NCBI RefSeq assembly: GCF_016316925.1
Contig: NZ_JAEEGB010000003.1
Location: forward strand, 283,302-326,960
Source: Clostridium aciditolerans
GTDB taxonomy: Bacteria > Bacillota > Clostridia > Clostridiales > Clostridiaceae
Length of the DNA: 43,659 nt
Direction: 5' to 3'
Both the position numbers and the translations under genes were made by a program. Positions 34,301 to 42,186 of this stretch are shown here, in pieces (within the stretch, counting starts at the first letter, position 1; each line of letters opens with the position of its first letter). The notes under the pieces are model-generated. The model was not told where the DNA came from. It ran no database searches and saw only the letters and a list, made by a program, of their open reading frames with translations.

Positions 34301-34457
34301 AAAATTCCTCCATAAATGTATATTGTATAATTGCTTGTTGATTTTTAGTTAAAATATTTTTCACCTCCTTATTCATAAGTCTTTTTAAAATTTTAATTAT
34401 TAAACTTTAGAGTAATTATTATATAATTTCAAAATAATTGCTAAAGTATGACTTATC

Positions 34458-34479
34458 AATAATTGATATATCAATTATT
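34458..34479. promoter_or_regulatory. Perfect 22-bp palindrome, likely MarR operator before the MFS gene
   Basis: AATAATTGATA followed by its exact reverse complement TATCAATTATT lies between marR and the MFS gene, 158 bases before the transporter start. A near-identical site overlaps the marR promoter at 34979-35000, so both are probably bound by the MarR product. Confidence 0.75.
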
Positions 34480-34491
34480 TGATTAAAAAAA

Positions 34492-34917
34492 TTACTCTAA
34501 ATTTAAAATCAACTTATTTAATAAATCTTTTAATTGGTGAAGCTCACTTTCACTAAAAACTGAACCATTTTCTTGATTCATTTTTATAACCATTGGCAAC
34601 ACTTCTTCATATAAATTACGACCTTTATCAGTCATATAAACTAGAAATTCTCTCCTATCATTAGATGAGTTTTCCCTCTTAATGAGCTCTTTTCTTTCAA
34701 GTATATCTAAAATTCTTGTGAGCGCAGCTCTATCTTTAAGACATCTTTTAGCTAAATCTTTTTGATTATACCCTTCTTTTGTATATAATCCGCTTAAAAT
34801 TACCCACTGTTCCGTTGTAATATCGTAATCTTTAAGTGTCTTCTGTAATTTATTTTTCATTAACAATCTTGCTTTATAAACAATCCATCCAAGTGCTTCA
34901 TCAAAAATATATTCCAT
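34492..34917 (-). CDS. MarR-family transcriptional regulator
   Basis: The 141-aa protein has a winged helix-turn-helix with YDITTEQWVILSGLY, YNQKDLAKRCLKDRAALTRI (recognition helix) and LIKRENSSNDRREFLVYMT (wing), flanked by the helices of the dimer domain. Members usually repress neighbouring efflux genes until a phenolic or lipophilic ligand binds. AGAGGGG precedes ATG. Its own promoter overlaps a palindrome and an identical-type site precedes the MFS gene, fitting autoregulation plus control of efflux. Confidence 0.93.
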   Translation of the reverse strand: MEYIFDEALGWIVYKARLLMKNKLQKTLKDYDITTEQWVILSGLYTKEGYNQKDLAKRCLKDRAALTRILDILERKELIKRENSSNDRREFLVYMTDKGRNLYEEVLPMVIKMNQENGSVFSESELHQLKDLLNKLILNLE

Positions 34918-34965
34918 ATAATTCCCCTCTATATTAATATTTTGTTCTTTGTCATTGACTTAGTT

Positions 34966-34995
34966 ATTGTATCAAGAAAATAATTGATATGTCAA
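34966..34995 (-). promoter_or_regulatory. Sigma-A promoter of marR
   Basis: The minus strand has TTGACA (34995-34990), an 18-base spacer and TACAAT (34971-34966), about 50 bases before the marR start. The -35 hexamer lies inside the operator-like palindrome. Confidence 0.75.
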
Positions 34996-35000
34996 CTATT
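34979..35000. promoter_or_regulatory. Second MarR operator-like palindrome overlapping the marR promoter
   Basis: AATAATTGATAT followed by GTCAACTATT matches the site at 34458-34479 at 20 of 22 positions and keeps most of the dyad symmetry. It covers the -35 of marR, so binding would block RNA polymerase. Confidence 0.7.
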
Positions 35001-35030
35001 TTGTTACAGATTTTATTTTTTCAACAAAAA

Positions 35031-35046
35031 AGAGCTTAGAAGCTCT
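35031..35046 (-). terminator. Terminator of the SNF2 helicase gene
   Basis: On the minus strand AGAGCTT, CT, AAGCTCT and then TTTTTTG lies just after the helicase stop codon. Confidence 0.8.
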
Positions 35047-35056
35047 ATAGTTTTGC

Positions 35057-38000
35057 TCACTCTCTATCAAAAAGCTTCATTAACTCTTCTTTTGATAATT
35101 TATTTATAATATCACTATTTTTAAGCTCTCCTGTAATGATATTGTCAATCAATTCTTTCTTATGTTCTTGCAGCAAAATAATTTTTTCTTCTATTGTTCC
35201 TCTAGCAACTAACTTAACTACTTCTACTACATTCCTTTGACCTATTCTATGAGCTCTGTCTGTGGCTTGATTTTCTACTGCCGGATTCCACCATGGATCA
35301 AAATGAATGACTAAGCTTGCTGAAGTCAAATTAAGTCCAGTTCCCCCTGCCTTTAGTGAAATTAAAAATACTTTTATATTATCACTATTATTAAACTCAT
35401 TTACCAATCTAATTCTTTCTTTAGATCCAGTAGAGCCATCTAAATAGAAGTATTGAATACCCTTTTCATTTAAGGATCTACCTATTTTTTTCAAAGCAGA
35501 AGTAAATTGAGAAAATAATAGCAGTTTCCCGCCAGAGGCTATCTGTTCTTCAATTAATGACATTGCAACTTTGAGTTTTCCACTTCCACCTTTATATTCG
35601 TCAACTATAAGGGATGGATCTAAACAAATTTGTCTTAGCTTTGTCAAATAAGAAAAAACTTCTATTTTGCCGTCGGAGTTATTTTTTATTTTCCCTCGGA
35701 CCTCTTTTATATAGGAACCATATATCGCCTTTTGAGCTGCTGGCATTTCAACTAGTATCTTTTTTTCTATTTTATCTGGTAAATCCTTTATAACTTCTTT
35801 TTTAGTTCTTCTTAAAATAAAAGGTTTTATTAGCAATTTGAGGTTATCTAAATCACAGCCGCAGTCAGAAATAAACTTTTCATCAAAGGTTTCCCTAGAG
35901 TATAAATATCCTGGCATTATGAAATCAAATATTGACCAAAGCTCGGTTAAATTATTTTCAATAGGAGTTCCAGTAAGTGCAAATTTCACCTTTGCTTTAA
36001 TTTCTTTAATTGCTCTTGTACTTTGGGTTATTGGATTTTTTATATTTTGAGCCTCATCTATAATGCAATAATCAAATTGAATATTACTGTATTTTTTAAT
36101 ATTATTTCTTAAAGTTCCGTAAGTAGTTAAAATTACTTCATACTCTTCTAATTTATCTAGTACCTTTTCCTGTTCTTTAATACTTCCATGTGCAATTCCA
36201 ACTTTTAACCTAGAAGCAAACCTATCCATCTCATCCTTCCAATTATAAATCAGCGATGTTGGAGTAATTATTAAAGATTTTTTATTTTCTTCTGATGTAA
36301 GAAAGGCTATTGTCTGAACTGTTTTACCTAGCCCCATCTCGTCTGCCAAAATGCCGCCAAATTCTAACTCACTTAAATTTTTAAACCATTTAAATCCACT
36401 TATCTGATATTCTCTCAATATTGCTTTCAGATTCTTTGGTAAAGCTATTTCCCTAGCATTTATCTCAGTTAACTTCTTTTCTATATCTTTTATTAGATTA
36501 ATACCTTTACCAAGTTTATAATTCTTATTATTTAGGCTTTCCCATATGTATAAAGCCTTGCTTTTTTCTATTTTTATTGAATCTTTTTCTATATTTTTAT
36601 CAGTATCCAAGATCTCAATTAAATTAAAGAAACCTATAATACCATCATCTTCAAAATCAATAAATCTATTATCTTTAGTTTTATAAAATCTATTATTAGA
36701 CTTATAACTTTCATATATATTGCTCAGCTCTGTTTTATCAATGTCTCCAATATTATAATTAAATCTTAAATATCCATTTTCTTCGTACAAGTCTATTTCA
36801 ATAAAAGATGAATCAAATATTTTTACATCTTCCATGCCCTTTCCGAGCATAACATTACCTAATGAACGTATACTACTTTCTCTTGTGCTCAAAAGATTAA
36901 AAATATCATCATCCTCGCCAATAAATATAAGTTTGTCTTTTCTTTTAATAAACTTATAATATTCTAGTTTCATAAGAGCTTTTTCTTCCTTATTATAATC
37001 TCTTATAAAATCTGTTTTGTTACTGCTGCTCTTTAATATGTTAACTTTTTCATTATAATAAATTGCATATACTTCACAATAGATATTGGATTCCTCTTTA
37101 TAAATTAAAAATTCAAATCTTAGAGAGTTAACCCCAAATCTCTTTACATCTTCTCCAATTATAATATTATTTGAAATACTGCTTATTATAGAAATAATTG
37201 CATTATAATTTTTTATAGTTTTATTATATAGAATTTCACCTTCTTTTTGAAACTTATCATATAAAGGGCTATATATTTCAATTTGATTTTTTGAAGGTAA
37301 ATAAAGTTGCCCATTAAAAAAGTATACATCTTTATTTCTATTTAAAGGAATTGGAAGTTTTTTATGTGTTGTTAACACAAAATGTTCATTTTTCTCTTTT
37401 AATGTAAAGCTAACAGGTAGGTCTCTCTTAAGAATATCTACTTTATACTCTATCCCATTGTATTTAAATAAAATTTTATTTCCGCCAACACATTCTAAAA
37501 ATGCTCGTAAATCCTCTGGTTGTATTATTAAATTTCTCCCAGTATCTGATATTCCTCTATTTGAAGAAACATATTCTTTAATAAAATCTATTACTTTTAT
37601 ATCATTAGTACAAATAGTATACTGTGAAGGATTATATGTAAACTGATTATTGAAAAAGATAGTTTCACCCTTATTTAAAGAAGAGATAAAATTCTTCAAA
37701 TCAGTAATTAAATATTTATGGTCACGTCCTAATCTAAATTCTAGTTCATAATTAGTTTCATCTTTCCAAGACTTGCAAGTTATCTTTACATCAATGCCTA
37801 CTTCAACTTTTGTCTTTTTATCTTCAGGTAATTTTTTAAATGAGTTATCTTCTTTACCTTTTTTCTTATGAAGTATACTTAAAAACTTGTATCCTGTGGC
37901 AGTCAAATGCTCACACATAAATAGATTTTTATTTATAGAAATTTCTTTAAAATCCTCACAAGTACAACTTACACTGTCTAATTTTTTATTTGATAAATTT

Positions 38001-38191
38001 ATTTTTATATATGTTTTATATTTATTATGATTAAGATTATTTAGCACATCTCCATATATATGATATATATTATCTATTTTTTTCCCTTTAATATTAGATA
38101 CTAATCCATCTCTAAATATCTTTTCTCCACTTTTCCGCATTAGATTAGAAGACGTTTTGAAAATTATTTGTTCTAATTCATTGAAATTCAT
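35057..38191 (-). CDS. SWIM-domain SNF2-family helicase
   Basis: The 1044-aa protein begins with a SWIM zinc-binding segment (SCTCEDF ... FMCEHLTATGY, the CxCxnCxH pattern near residues 75-105). A long bacterial SNF2-associated region follows, then the ATPase at about residues 600-1040: LADEMGLGKTVQTIAFL (motif I), DEAQNIKN (DEAQ box), FALTGTPIENN, and in lobe 2 LLFSQFTSALKKIG and WWNPAVENQATDRAHRIGQ. Such proteins move along DNA or strip proteins from it; their exact role in Clostridia is not settled, and a defence or repair role is possible. AAAGGGTGG precedes ATG. It is monocistronic. Its start region is duplicated at 41772-41840. Confidence 0.94.
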   Translation of the reverse strand: MNFNELEQIIFKTSSNLMRKSGEKIFRDGLVSNIKGKKIDNIYHIYGDVLNNLNHNKYKTYIKINLSNKKLDSVSCTCEDFKEISINKNLFMCEHLTATGYKFLSILHKKKGKEDNSFKKLPEDKKTKVEVGIDVKITCKSWKDETNYELEFRLGRDHKYLITDLKNFISSLNKGETIFFNNQFTYNPSQYTICTNDIKVIDFIKEYVSSNRGISDTGRNLIIQPEDLRAFLECVGGNKILFKYNGIEYKVDILKRDLPVSFTLKEKNEHFVLTTHKKLPIPLNRNKDVYFFNGQLYLPSKNQIEIYSPLYDKFQKEGEILYNKTIKNYNAIISIISSISNNIIIGEDVKRFGVNSLRFEFLIYKEESNIYCEVYAIYYNEKVNILKSSSNKTDFIRDYNKEEKALMKLEYYKFIKRKDKLIFIGEDDDIFNLLSTRESSIRSLGNVMLGKGMEDVKIFDSSFIEIDLYEENGYLRFNYNIGDIDKTELSNIYESYKSNNRFYKTKDNRFIDFEDDGIIGFFNLIEILDTDKNIEKDSIKIEKSKALYIWESLNNKNYKLGKGINLIKDIEKKLTEINAREIALPKNLKAILREYQISGFKWFKNLSELEFGGILADEMGLGKTVQTIAFLTSEENKKSLIITPTSLIYNWKDEMDRFASRLKVGIAHGSIKEQEKVLDKLEEYEVILTTYGTLRNNIKKYSNIQFDYCIIDEAQNIKNPITQSTRAIKEIKAKVKFALTGTPIENNLTELWSIFDFIMPGYLYSRETFDEKFISDCGCDLDNLKLLIKPFILRRTKKEVIKDLPDKIEKKILVEMPAAQKAIYGSYIKEVRGKIKNNSDGKIEVFSYLTKLRQICLDPSLIVDEYKGGSGKLKVAMSLIEEQIASGGKLLLFSQFTSALKKIGRSLNEKGIQYFYLDGSTGSKERIRLVNEFNNSDNIKVFLISLKAGGTGLNLTSASLVIHFDPWWNPAVENQATDRAHRIGQRNVVEVVKLVARGTIEEKIILLQEHKKELIDNIITGELKNSDIINKLSKEELMKLFDRE

Positions 38192-38393
38192 TTTCTCACC
38201 ACCCTTTCACATATAAGTCTCTAATATCTTTAATCATATAATTTCTATAATAGATAATTATTATATCATAATCAGTAGGAATAAATACCAAAAACTGCAC
38301 TAGATTTCTCCACTGCAGTATAGTTATTTATTACATTTAACCTTGTGAATGAACTTCCACTTAAAAATCTCTAAAATCTAAATAATTACGGAA

Positions 38394-38948
38394 TTAGGAT
38401 TCAAATACGGCACAATAAAAGTTCTCTCCTAATGAAAATTTTTCTATAGTTTTTAGTCCATTGTTATTACAAAGTTCTTCAACATAATTTTCTGACAGCC
38501 TATGATCGATTGGAGGTCCCATTGGTGTTTTTCTCTTATGAAACTCTATTATCATAAGCTTTCCTTTTCTTTTTAAAACTCGCTTTATCTCATTTATCAT
38601 ATATTCTTTATCTTCTATCTCATGTAATACAGTTACCATTATAGCCATATCACAGATGTTACTGTCTAGTGGAAGCTTGTTGGAGTCAACTTTCTTAATT
38701 ATAATATTTTTAATATTTTGCTCATCCATTCTATTTTTTAGCAATTCAATCATACTATCTGATATTTCAAGGGCATAAATATCTTTACTGCTAATTTTCG
38801 CAGCTGTAAAAGAAAATATACCCGTACCAGCACCAATATCACATAATACCATATTCTCTTTTAATCCTGTTTTTATTAATGTATTCTTTGGATTAAGCTC
38901 TTCTATTCTTATTGGATTTTCAAGTTTATTAATTTTACTATCATTCAT
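38394..38948 (-). CDS. Class I SAM-dependent methyltransferase
   Basis: The 184-aa protein has the Rossmann-like methyltransferase core: MVLCDIGAGTGIFSFTAAKI (motif I), IYALEISDSMIELL (acidic loop for the ribose), CDMAIMVTVLHEIEDKE (motif IV) and KLMIIEFHKRKTPMGPP. This layout is that of UbiE/Methyltransf_11-type enzymes acting on small molecules. The substrate is unknown. GAAGGAGATGG precedes ATG. A TTGACA-type promoter and a CsoR-family-like operator lie just upstream, suggesting control by a metal- or persulfide-sensing repressor not encoded here. Confidence 0.88.
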   Translation of the reverse strand: MNDSKINKLENPIRIEELNPKNTLIKTGLKENMVLCDIGAGTGIFSFTAAKISSKDIYALEISDSMIELLKNRMDEQNIKNIIIKKVDSNKLPLDSNICDMAIMVTVLHEIEDKEYMINEIKRVLKRKGKLMIIEFHKRKTPMGPPIDHRLSENYVEELCNNNGLKTIEKFSLGENFYCAVFES

Positions 38949-39019
38949 CTAAACCATCTCCTTCTAAACTAACACTTACCTTTTATTTATTAATTGTGGT
39001 TTATACTAGTTAATTAACG

Positions 39020-39038
39020 CATACCCTTTAGGGGTATG
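39020..39038. promoter_or_regulatory. CsoR/CstR-like operator before the methyltransferase gene
   Basis: The minus strand reads CATACCCCTAAAGGGTATG, a 7-bp dyad around a short A/T centre. TACCCC...GGGTA with this spacing is characteristic of CsoR-family operators (copper, persulfide or formaldehyde sensors). It lies just downstream of the -10, where a repressor would block initiation. Confidence 0.6.
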
Positions 39039-39049
39039 TTCTTATATTA

Positions 39050-39072
39050 TATTAATCTATTCTGTTTGTCAA
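39050..39072 (-). promoter_or_regulatory. Sigma-A promoter of the methyltransferase gene
   Basis: TTGACA (39072-39067 on the minus strand) is followed after 15-17 bases by overlapping TATAAT/TAATAT hexamers, ending near 39046-39050. The CsoR-like dyad lies immediately downstream. Confidence 0.65.
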
Positions 39073-39097
39073 ACAAAAGGAATAAAGAGAATAATAA

Positions 39098-39395
39098 AAC
39101 TCACCATTAATTAAAAACTCTCTTTTTACTATTCTTTCTCCTGAAACCAAGTTTCTTTTATCAAGTGATTCTTAGGTTCAGATGGAATTTGCTTATAAGG
39201 ATGACTTTCTCCATCTGAACCTTAGAAGAACTTATCCAGGCGTGTAGCAGTGCTTATCCCCCACTTTGATAGAAGATGGGAGTGTTAGCAATGGTAGCGA
39301 TCGGATAAAAGCCTAGTATATTATCAGTTCTAACTCTTAAATTAATTTTTCTAATTATTCTTTAACTTTCGATATTGATTAAATATTTTTATTAA
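39098..39395 (-). pseudogene. Broken GNAT acetyltransferase gene split by a repeat
   Basis: On the minus strand 39350-39310 encodes IIRKINLRVRTDN, identical to the core of the intact GNAT protein at 738-1271. On the other side of the repeat, 39158-39098 encodes VKREFLINGEFYYS, matching its VLKRDYLINGEFYDS. The two halves are separated by structured repeat A (39159-39309), which falls where the KAGINLY segment should be. Traces of the preceding helix are visible to about 39395, and the N-terminal half is gone. It is a dead paralogue. Confidence 0.85.
39159..39309 (+). repeat. Structured mobile repeat, copy A (151 bp), inside a GNAT pseudogene
   Basis: It starts TATCAAGTGATTCTTAGG and ends ATCGGATAAA. 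The 5' hairpin (GGTTCAGATGGA / TCCATCTGAACC) is followed by an outer stem CTTATCC / GGATAA around GTAGCAGTGC and the CCCCCACTTTGATAGAAGATGG hairpin region. It differs from copy B (26918-27068, opposite strand) at five positions only. The ends CTTTTATC and GATAAAAG at the junctions are inverted repeats of each other. It interrupts a coding sequence, so it was inserted. No protein is encoded. Confidence 0.88.
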
Positions 39396-39632
39396 ACTGA
39401 ATTTTTTACAGTTGCACTTAAATTTTTGCTGTAAAACTATATGAAAAAACTTCAAATTAATATATAATAGAAATATATCCTAAATATTAAGTATATTCTT
39501 ATTTTAAAGCTTTTAGCTAAGCACTCCAGAAGAAATGGAAAATAAATAATTATAGAATAGTTACCAAGAAATCATTGTTTACAATGACTAAAAATATTAC
39601 ATTATTATTTAATAACTTAATTAGGAGGGAAT
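39366..39632. repeat. Duplicated upstream module of the M24 peptidase gene
   Basis: 39366-39545 (TCGATATTGATTAAATA... through TTAATATATAATAGAAATATA) recurs at about 41893-42075 upstream of the POT transporter. 39560-39632 (TTTACAATGA ... AACTTAATTAGGAGGGA) has a weaker match at 43560-43620 after that transporter. A conserved TATAAT and the ribosome site of the peptidase gene lie in the source copy. The gap 38949-39636 otherwise holds the operator, the broken GNAT gene and repeat A. Confidence 0.6.
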
Positions 39633-39636
39633 AACT

Positions 39637-40725
39637 ATGGATACAAAAAAACTAAACAGAATACTAAAATCAATGGAGGAGCATAAGATTCCTCAAATGA
39701 TTATCTCTGATCCAACAGCTATTTTTTATTTAACAGGAAAATGGATTCATCCAGGAGAAAGATTATTAGCATTATACTTAAATGTTAATGGAAATCACAA
39801 AATCCTTATCAATGAATTATTTCCACAAGAAAAGGATCTTGGTGTAGAAATCGTATGGTATAACGATATTCAGGATGGAGTTGAAATTTTATCCAAGTTT
39901 GTAGAAAAAGATAAGGTTATGGGTATCGATAAAGTATGGCCATCTAAATTCTTATTAAGATTACAAGAACTTGGCGGAGGCAGCAAATTCGTAAATGGTT
40001 CTTTAATTGTAGACTATGTAAGAATGATAAAAGATGAAGAAGAAATTGCTATTTTGAGAGAATCATCAAGATTAAATGACCTTGTAATGGATGAGTTGAT
40101 TCCATGGGCAGGAAAAGGTTTATCTGAAAAAGAATTAAATGTTAAAGTTCGTGAAATTTATAAAAAACATGGTATTAACGAAGTATCTTTCGATCCAATT
40201 ACAGCATATGCTAAGGGAGCAGCAGATCCACACCATGTAACAGATGATACAAAAGGTAAATATGGAGACTGCGTTATCCTTGATATCGGAGGATTCTACA
40301 AGAACTATGCATCTGATATGACAAGAACTGTATTTATCGGTGAAATTTCCGAAAGACAGAAAGAAATCTATGATATCGTTGTAGAAGCAAACTTAAGAGG
40401 TATCGCTGCTGCAAAACCTGGAAACAGAATGTGTGACGTAGACTTAGCTGCAAGAAACTACATTGAAGAAAAAGGATACGGAAAATATTTCACACACAGA
40501 ACTGGACATTCCTGTGGTTTAGAAGATCATGAATTCGGCGATGTTTCTTCTGTAAATGAAGACATTATCAAACCGGGACAATGCTTCTCTATTGAGCCAG
40601 GAATTTATCTTCCAGAAGAAGGGATAGGTGTTCGTATTGAGGACCTTGTTATCATAACTGAAGATGGCTGCGAAGTATTAAATAAGTATACAAAAGACGT
40701 AATTATTGTTCCTGAATCCAAATAG
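39637..40725 (+). CDS. M24-family Xaa-Pro aminopeptidase/dipeptidase
   Basis: The 362-aa protein has a creatinase-like N-terminal domain (IISDPTAIFYLTGKWIHPGE) and a pita-bread catalytic domain with all five metal ligands: ILDIGGFYKNYASDMTRT (two Asp), HRTGHSCGLEDHE (His), SIEPGIYLPEEG (Glu) and GVRIEDLV (Glu). It should remove the residue N-terminal to proline, or split Xaa-Pro dipeptides. AGGAGGGAA precedes ATG. It is the first gene of a two-gene operon with the proline-iminopeptidase-type hydrolase, 17 bases apart. Codons include more C-ended triplets than surrounding genes. Confidence 0.94.
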   Translation: MDTKKLNRILKSMEEHKIPQMIISDPTAIFYLTGKWIHPGERLLALYLNVNGNHKILINELFPQEKDLGVEIVWYNDIQDGVEILSKFVEKDKVMGIDKVWPSKFLLRLQELGGGSKFVNGSLIVDYVRMIKDEEEIAILRESSRLNDLVMDELIPWAGKGLSEKELNVKVREIYKKHGINEVSFDPITAYAKGAADPHHVTDDTKGKYGDCVILDIGGFYKNYASDMTRTVFIGEISERQKEIYDIVVEANLRGIAAAKPGNRMCDVDLAARNYIEEKGYGKYFTHRTGHSCGLEDHEFGDVSSVNEDIIKPGQCFSIEPGIYLPEEGIGVRIEDLVIITEDGCEVLNKYTKDVIIVPESK

Positions 40726-40742
40726 ACAGAAGGAGATTACTT

Positions 40743-41624
40743 ATGAAGATTACTGAAGGCTATATGCCTTATCTAGAATATAAAACATACTATCGTATAG
40801 TGGGTGAATGTACAGGAAATAAGAAGCCATTGGTTTTATTACACGGCGGACCAGGTTCTACACATAATTATTTCGAAGTACTCGACAAAGTTGCAGAAGA
40901 TGGACGTGCGGTTATTATGTATGACCAATTGGGATGTGGATTATCCGCAACACCTTCCCGTCCTGACTTGTGGTGTGCGGAGACATGGATTGAAGAATTA
41001 ATCCAGTTACGTAAACACTTAGGCTTAGACGAAATTCACTTATTAGGACAATCCTGGGGGGGAATGCAGGCGATTCAATATGCTTGCCAGTACAAACCAG
41101 AAGGAATAAAGAGCTATATCTTATCCAGCACTTTACCATCTGCTGCATTATGGGAAAAAGAACAGCGTAGAAGAGTTGCATACCTTCCACAGGAAATGCA
41201 GGATGCCATTGCAAAAGCAGAAAAAACTGGAGATTATTCATCAAAAGAATATCAGGAAGCAGAAGCAGAATTCATGCTTCGTCACTGTGCAGGCAAAGTT
41301 GGACCAGATTCACCAGAATGCTTAAGACGTCCAAAAGTTGCTGGAACAGAAGCTTATGTAACTGCATGGGGTCAGAATGAATTCAGCCCATCTGGTACAT
41401 TAAAAGACTTTGATTTTATGAAAGAGATTGAAGATATTCAAGAACCTTGCTTAATCACCAGCGGTTTACTTGATCTTTGCTCACCACTTATTGCCAAAAC
41501 AATGTATGATAAGATTCCGAATTCAGAGTGGGAATTATTTGAATTCAGTCGCCATGCGCCATTCGTAGAGGAAAATGAGAAATATATAGAAGTGCTTAAT
41601 AAATGGTTAAATAAAAACGACTAA
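40743..41624 (+). CDS. Proline iminopeptidase-type alpha/beta hydrolase
   Basis: The 293-aa hydrolase of the S33 family has the oxyanion segment LVLLHGGPGSTHNYF, the nucleophile elbow LLGQSWGGMQA near residue 105, the Asp in SGLLDLCSP and the His in SRHAPFVEE. YDQLGCGLSATPSRPDLW matches the proline iminopeptidase group, which releases N-terminal proline from short peptides. CAGAAGGAG precedes ATG. It follows the Xaa-Pro peptidase and precedes a peptide transporter. Its CGT/CGC arginine codons are unusual here, as neighbours mostly use AGA, suggesting acquisition from another lineage. Confidence 0.92.
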   Translation: MKITEGYMPYLEYKTYYRIVGECTGNKKPLVLLHGGPGSTHNYFEVLDKVAEDGRAVIMYDQLGCGLSATPSRPDLWCAETWIEELIQLRKHLGLDEIHLLGQSWGGMQAIQYACQYKPEGIKSYILSSTLPSAALWEKEQRRRVAYLPQEMQDAIAKAEKTGDYSSKEYQEAEAEFMLRHCAGKVGPDSPECLRRPKVAGTEAYVTAWGQNEFSPSGTLKDFDFMKEIEDIQEPCLITSGLLDLCSPLIAKTMYDKIPNSEWELFEFSRHAPFVEENEKYIEVLNKWLNKND

Positions 41625-41663
41625 TCTATTACAGTGATATAACTTTCATTGTGATACAACCTC

Positions 41664-41698
41664 TTAGCAACAAAAACTAGAACAGTTTTTGTTGCTAA
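41664..41698 (+). terminator. Terminator of the peptidase operon
   Basis: TTAGCAACAAAAACT, loop AGAAC and AGTTTTTGTTGCTAA form a perfect 15-bp stem followed by TGTTTTATATT, 40 bases after the hydrolase stop codon. Confidence 0.85.
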
Positions 41699-41771
41699 TG
41701 TTTTATATTCCAAAATAGCTTATATTCTTCTTTGCTATCTTTATCACTGTCTCAACGGGTTCAATTTCTTT

Positions 41772-42080
41772 AAATTCATTTTCTCACCACTCTTTCATAT
41801 ATAAATCTCTAATATCTTTAATCATATAATTTTTGTAATATATTAATTAGAATTCAAATACAGCGTATTAAAATATGAAAAGTATGAATGAACTTTGATA
41901 TTAATTAAAAATTTTTAATAAATTAAAAATTTTATAGTTACACTTGAATTTTCACTGTAAAACTATACAAAAAAAACTTAAATTAATATATAATAGAAAT
42001 ATATTCTAAATTTTAAATATATTCTCACTTTAAATTTTTCAACTAAATACTCCAAAAAAAGAATTAAGTTACCAGTTACC
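41772..42080. repeat. Mosaic duplication of DNA from 38.2-39.5 kb
   Basis: Three pieces of upstream sequence recur in order. 41772-41840 matches 38184-38252, including the first codons and ribosome site of the helicase gene (five differences in 69). 41842-41872 matches 38391-38420, the 3' end of the methyltransferase gene. About 41893-42075 matches 39366-39545. The methyltransferase body, the operator and repeat A are missing from the copy. The rest of 41625-42186 shows only the terminator above and the POT gene leader. Confidence 0.7.
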
Positions 42081-42186
42081 AACCTATGGTATTTGAAACT
42101 ATTGCACATCGTCTTAACAAAGATGAGAACACATAGTTTTTTAAATACACATCTAATATTTAAGATTTTTATAGGAGGGATGGAAA

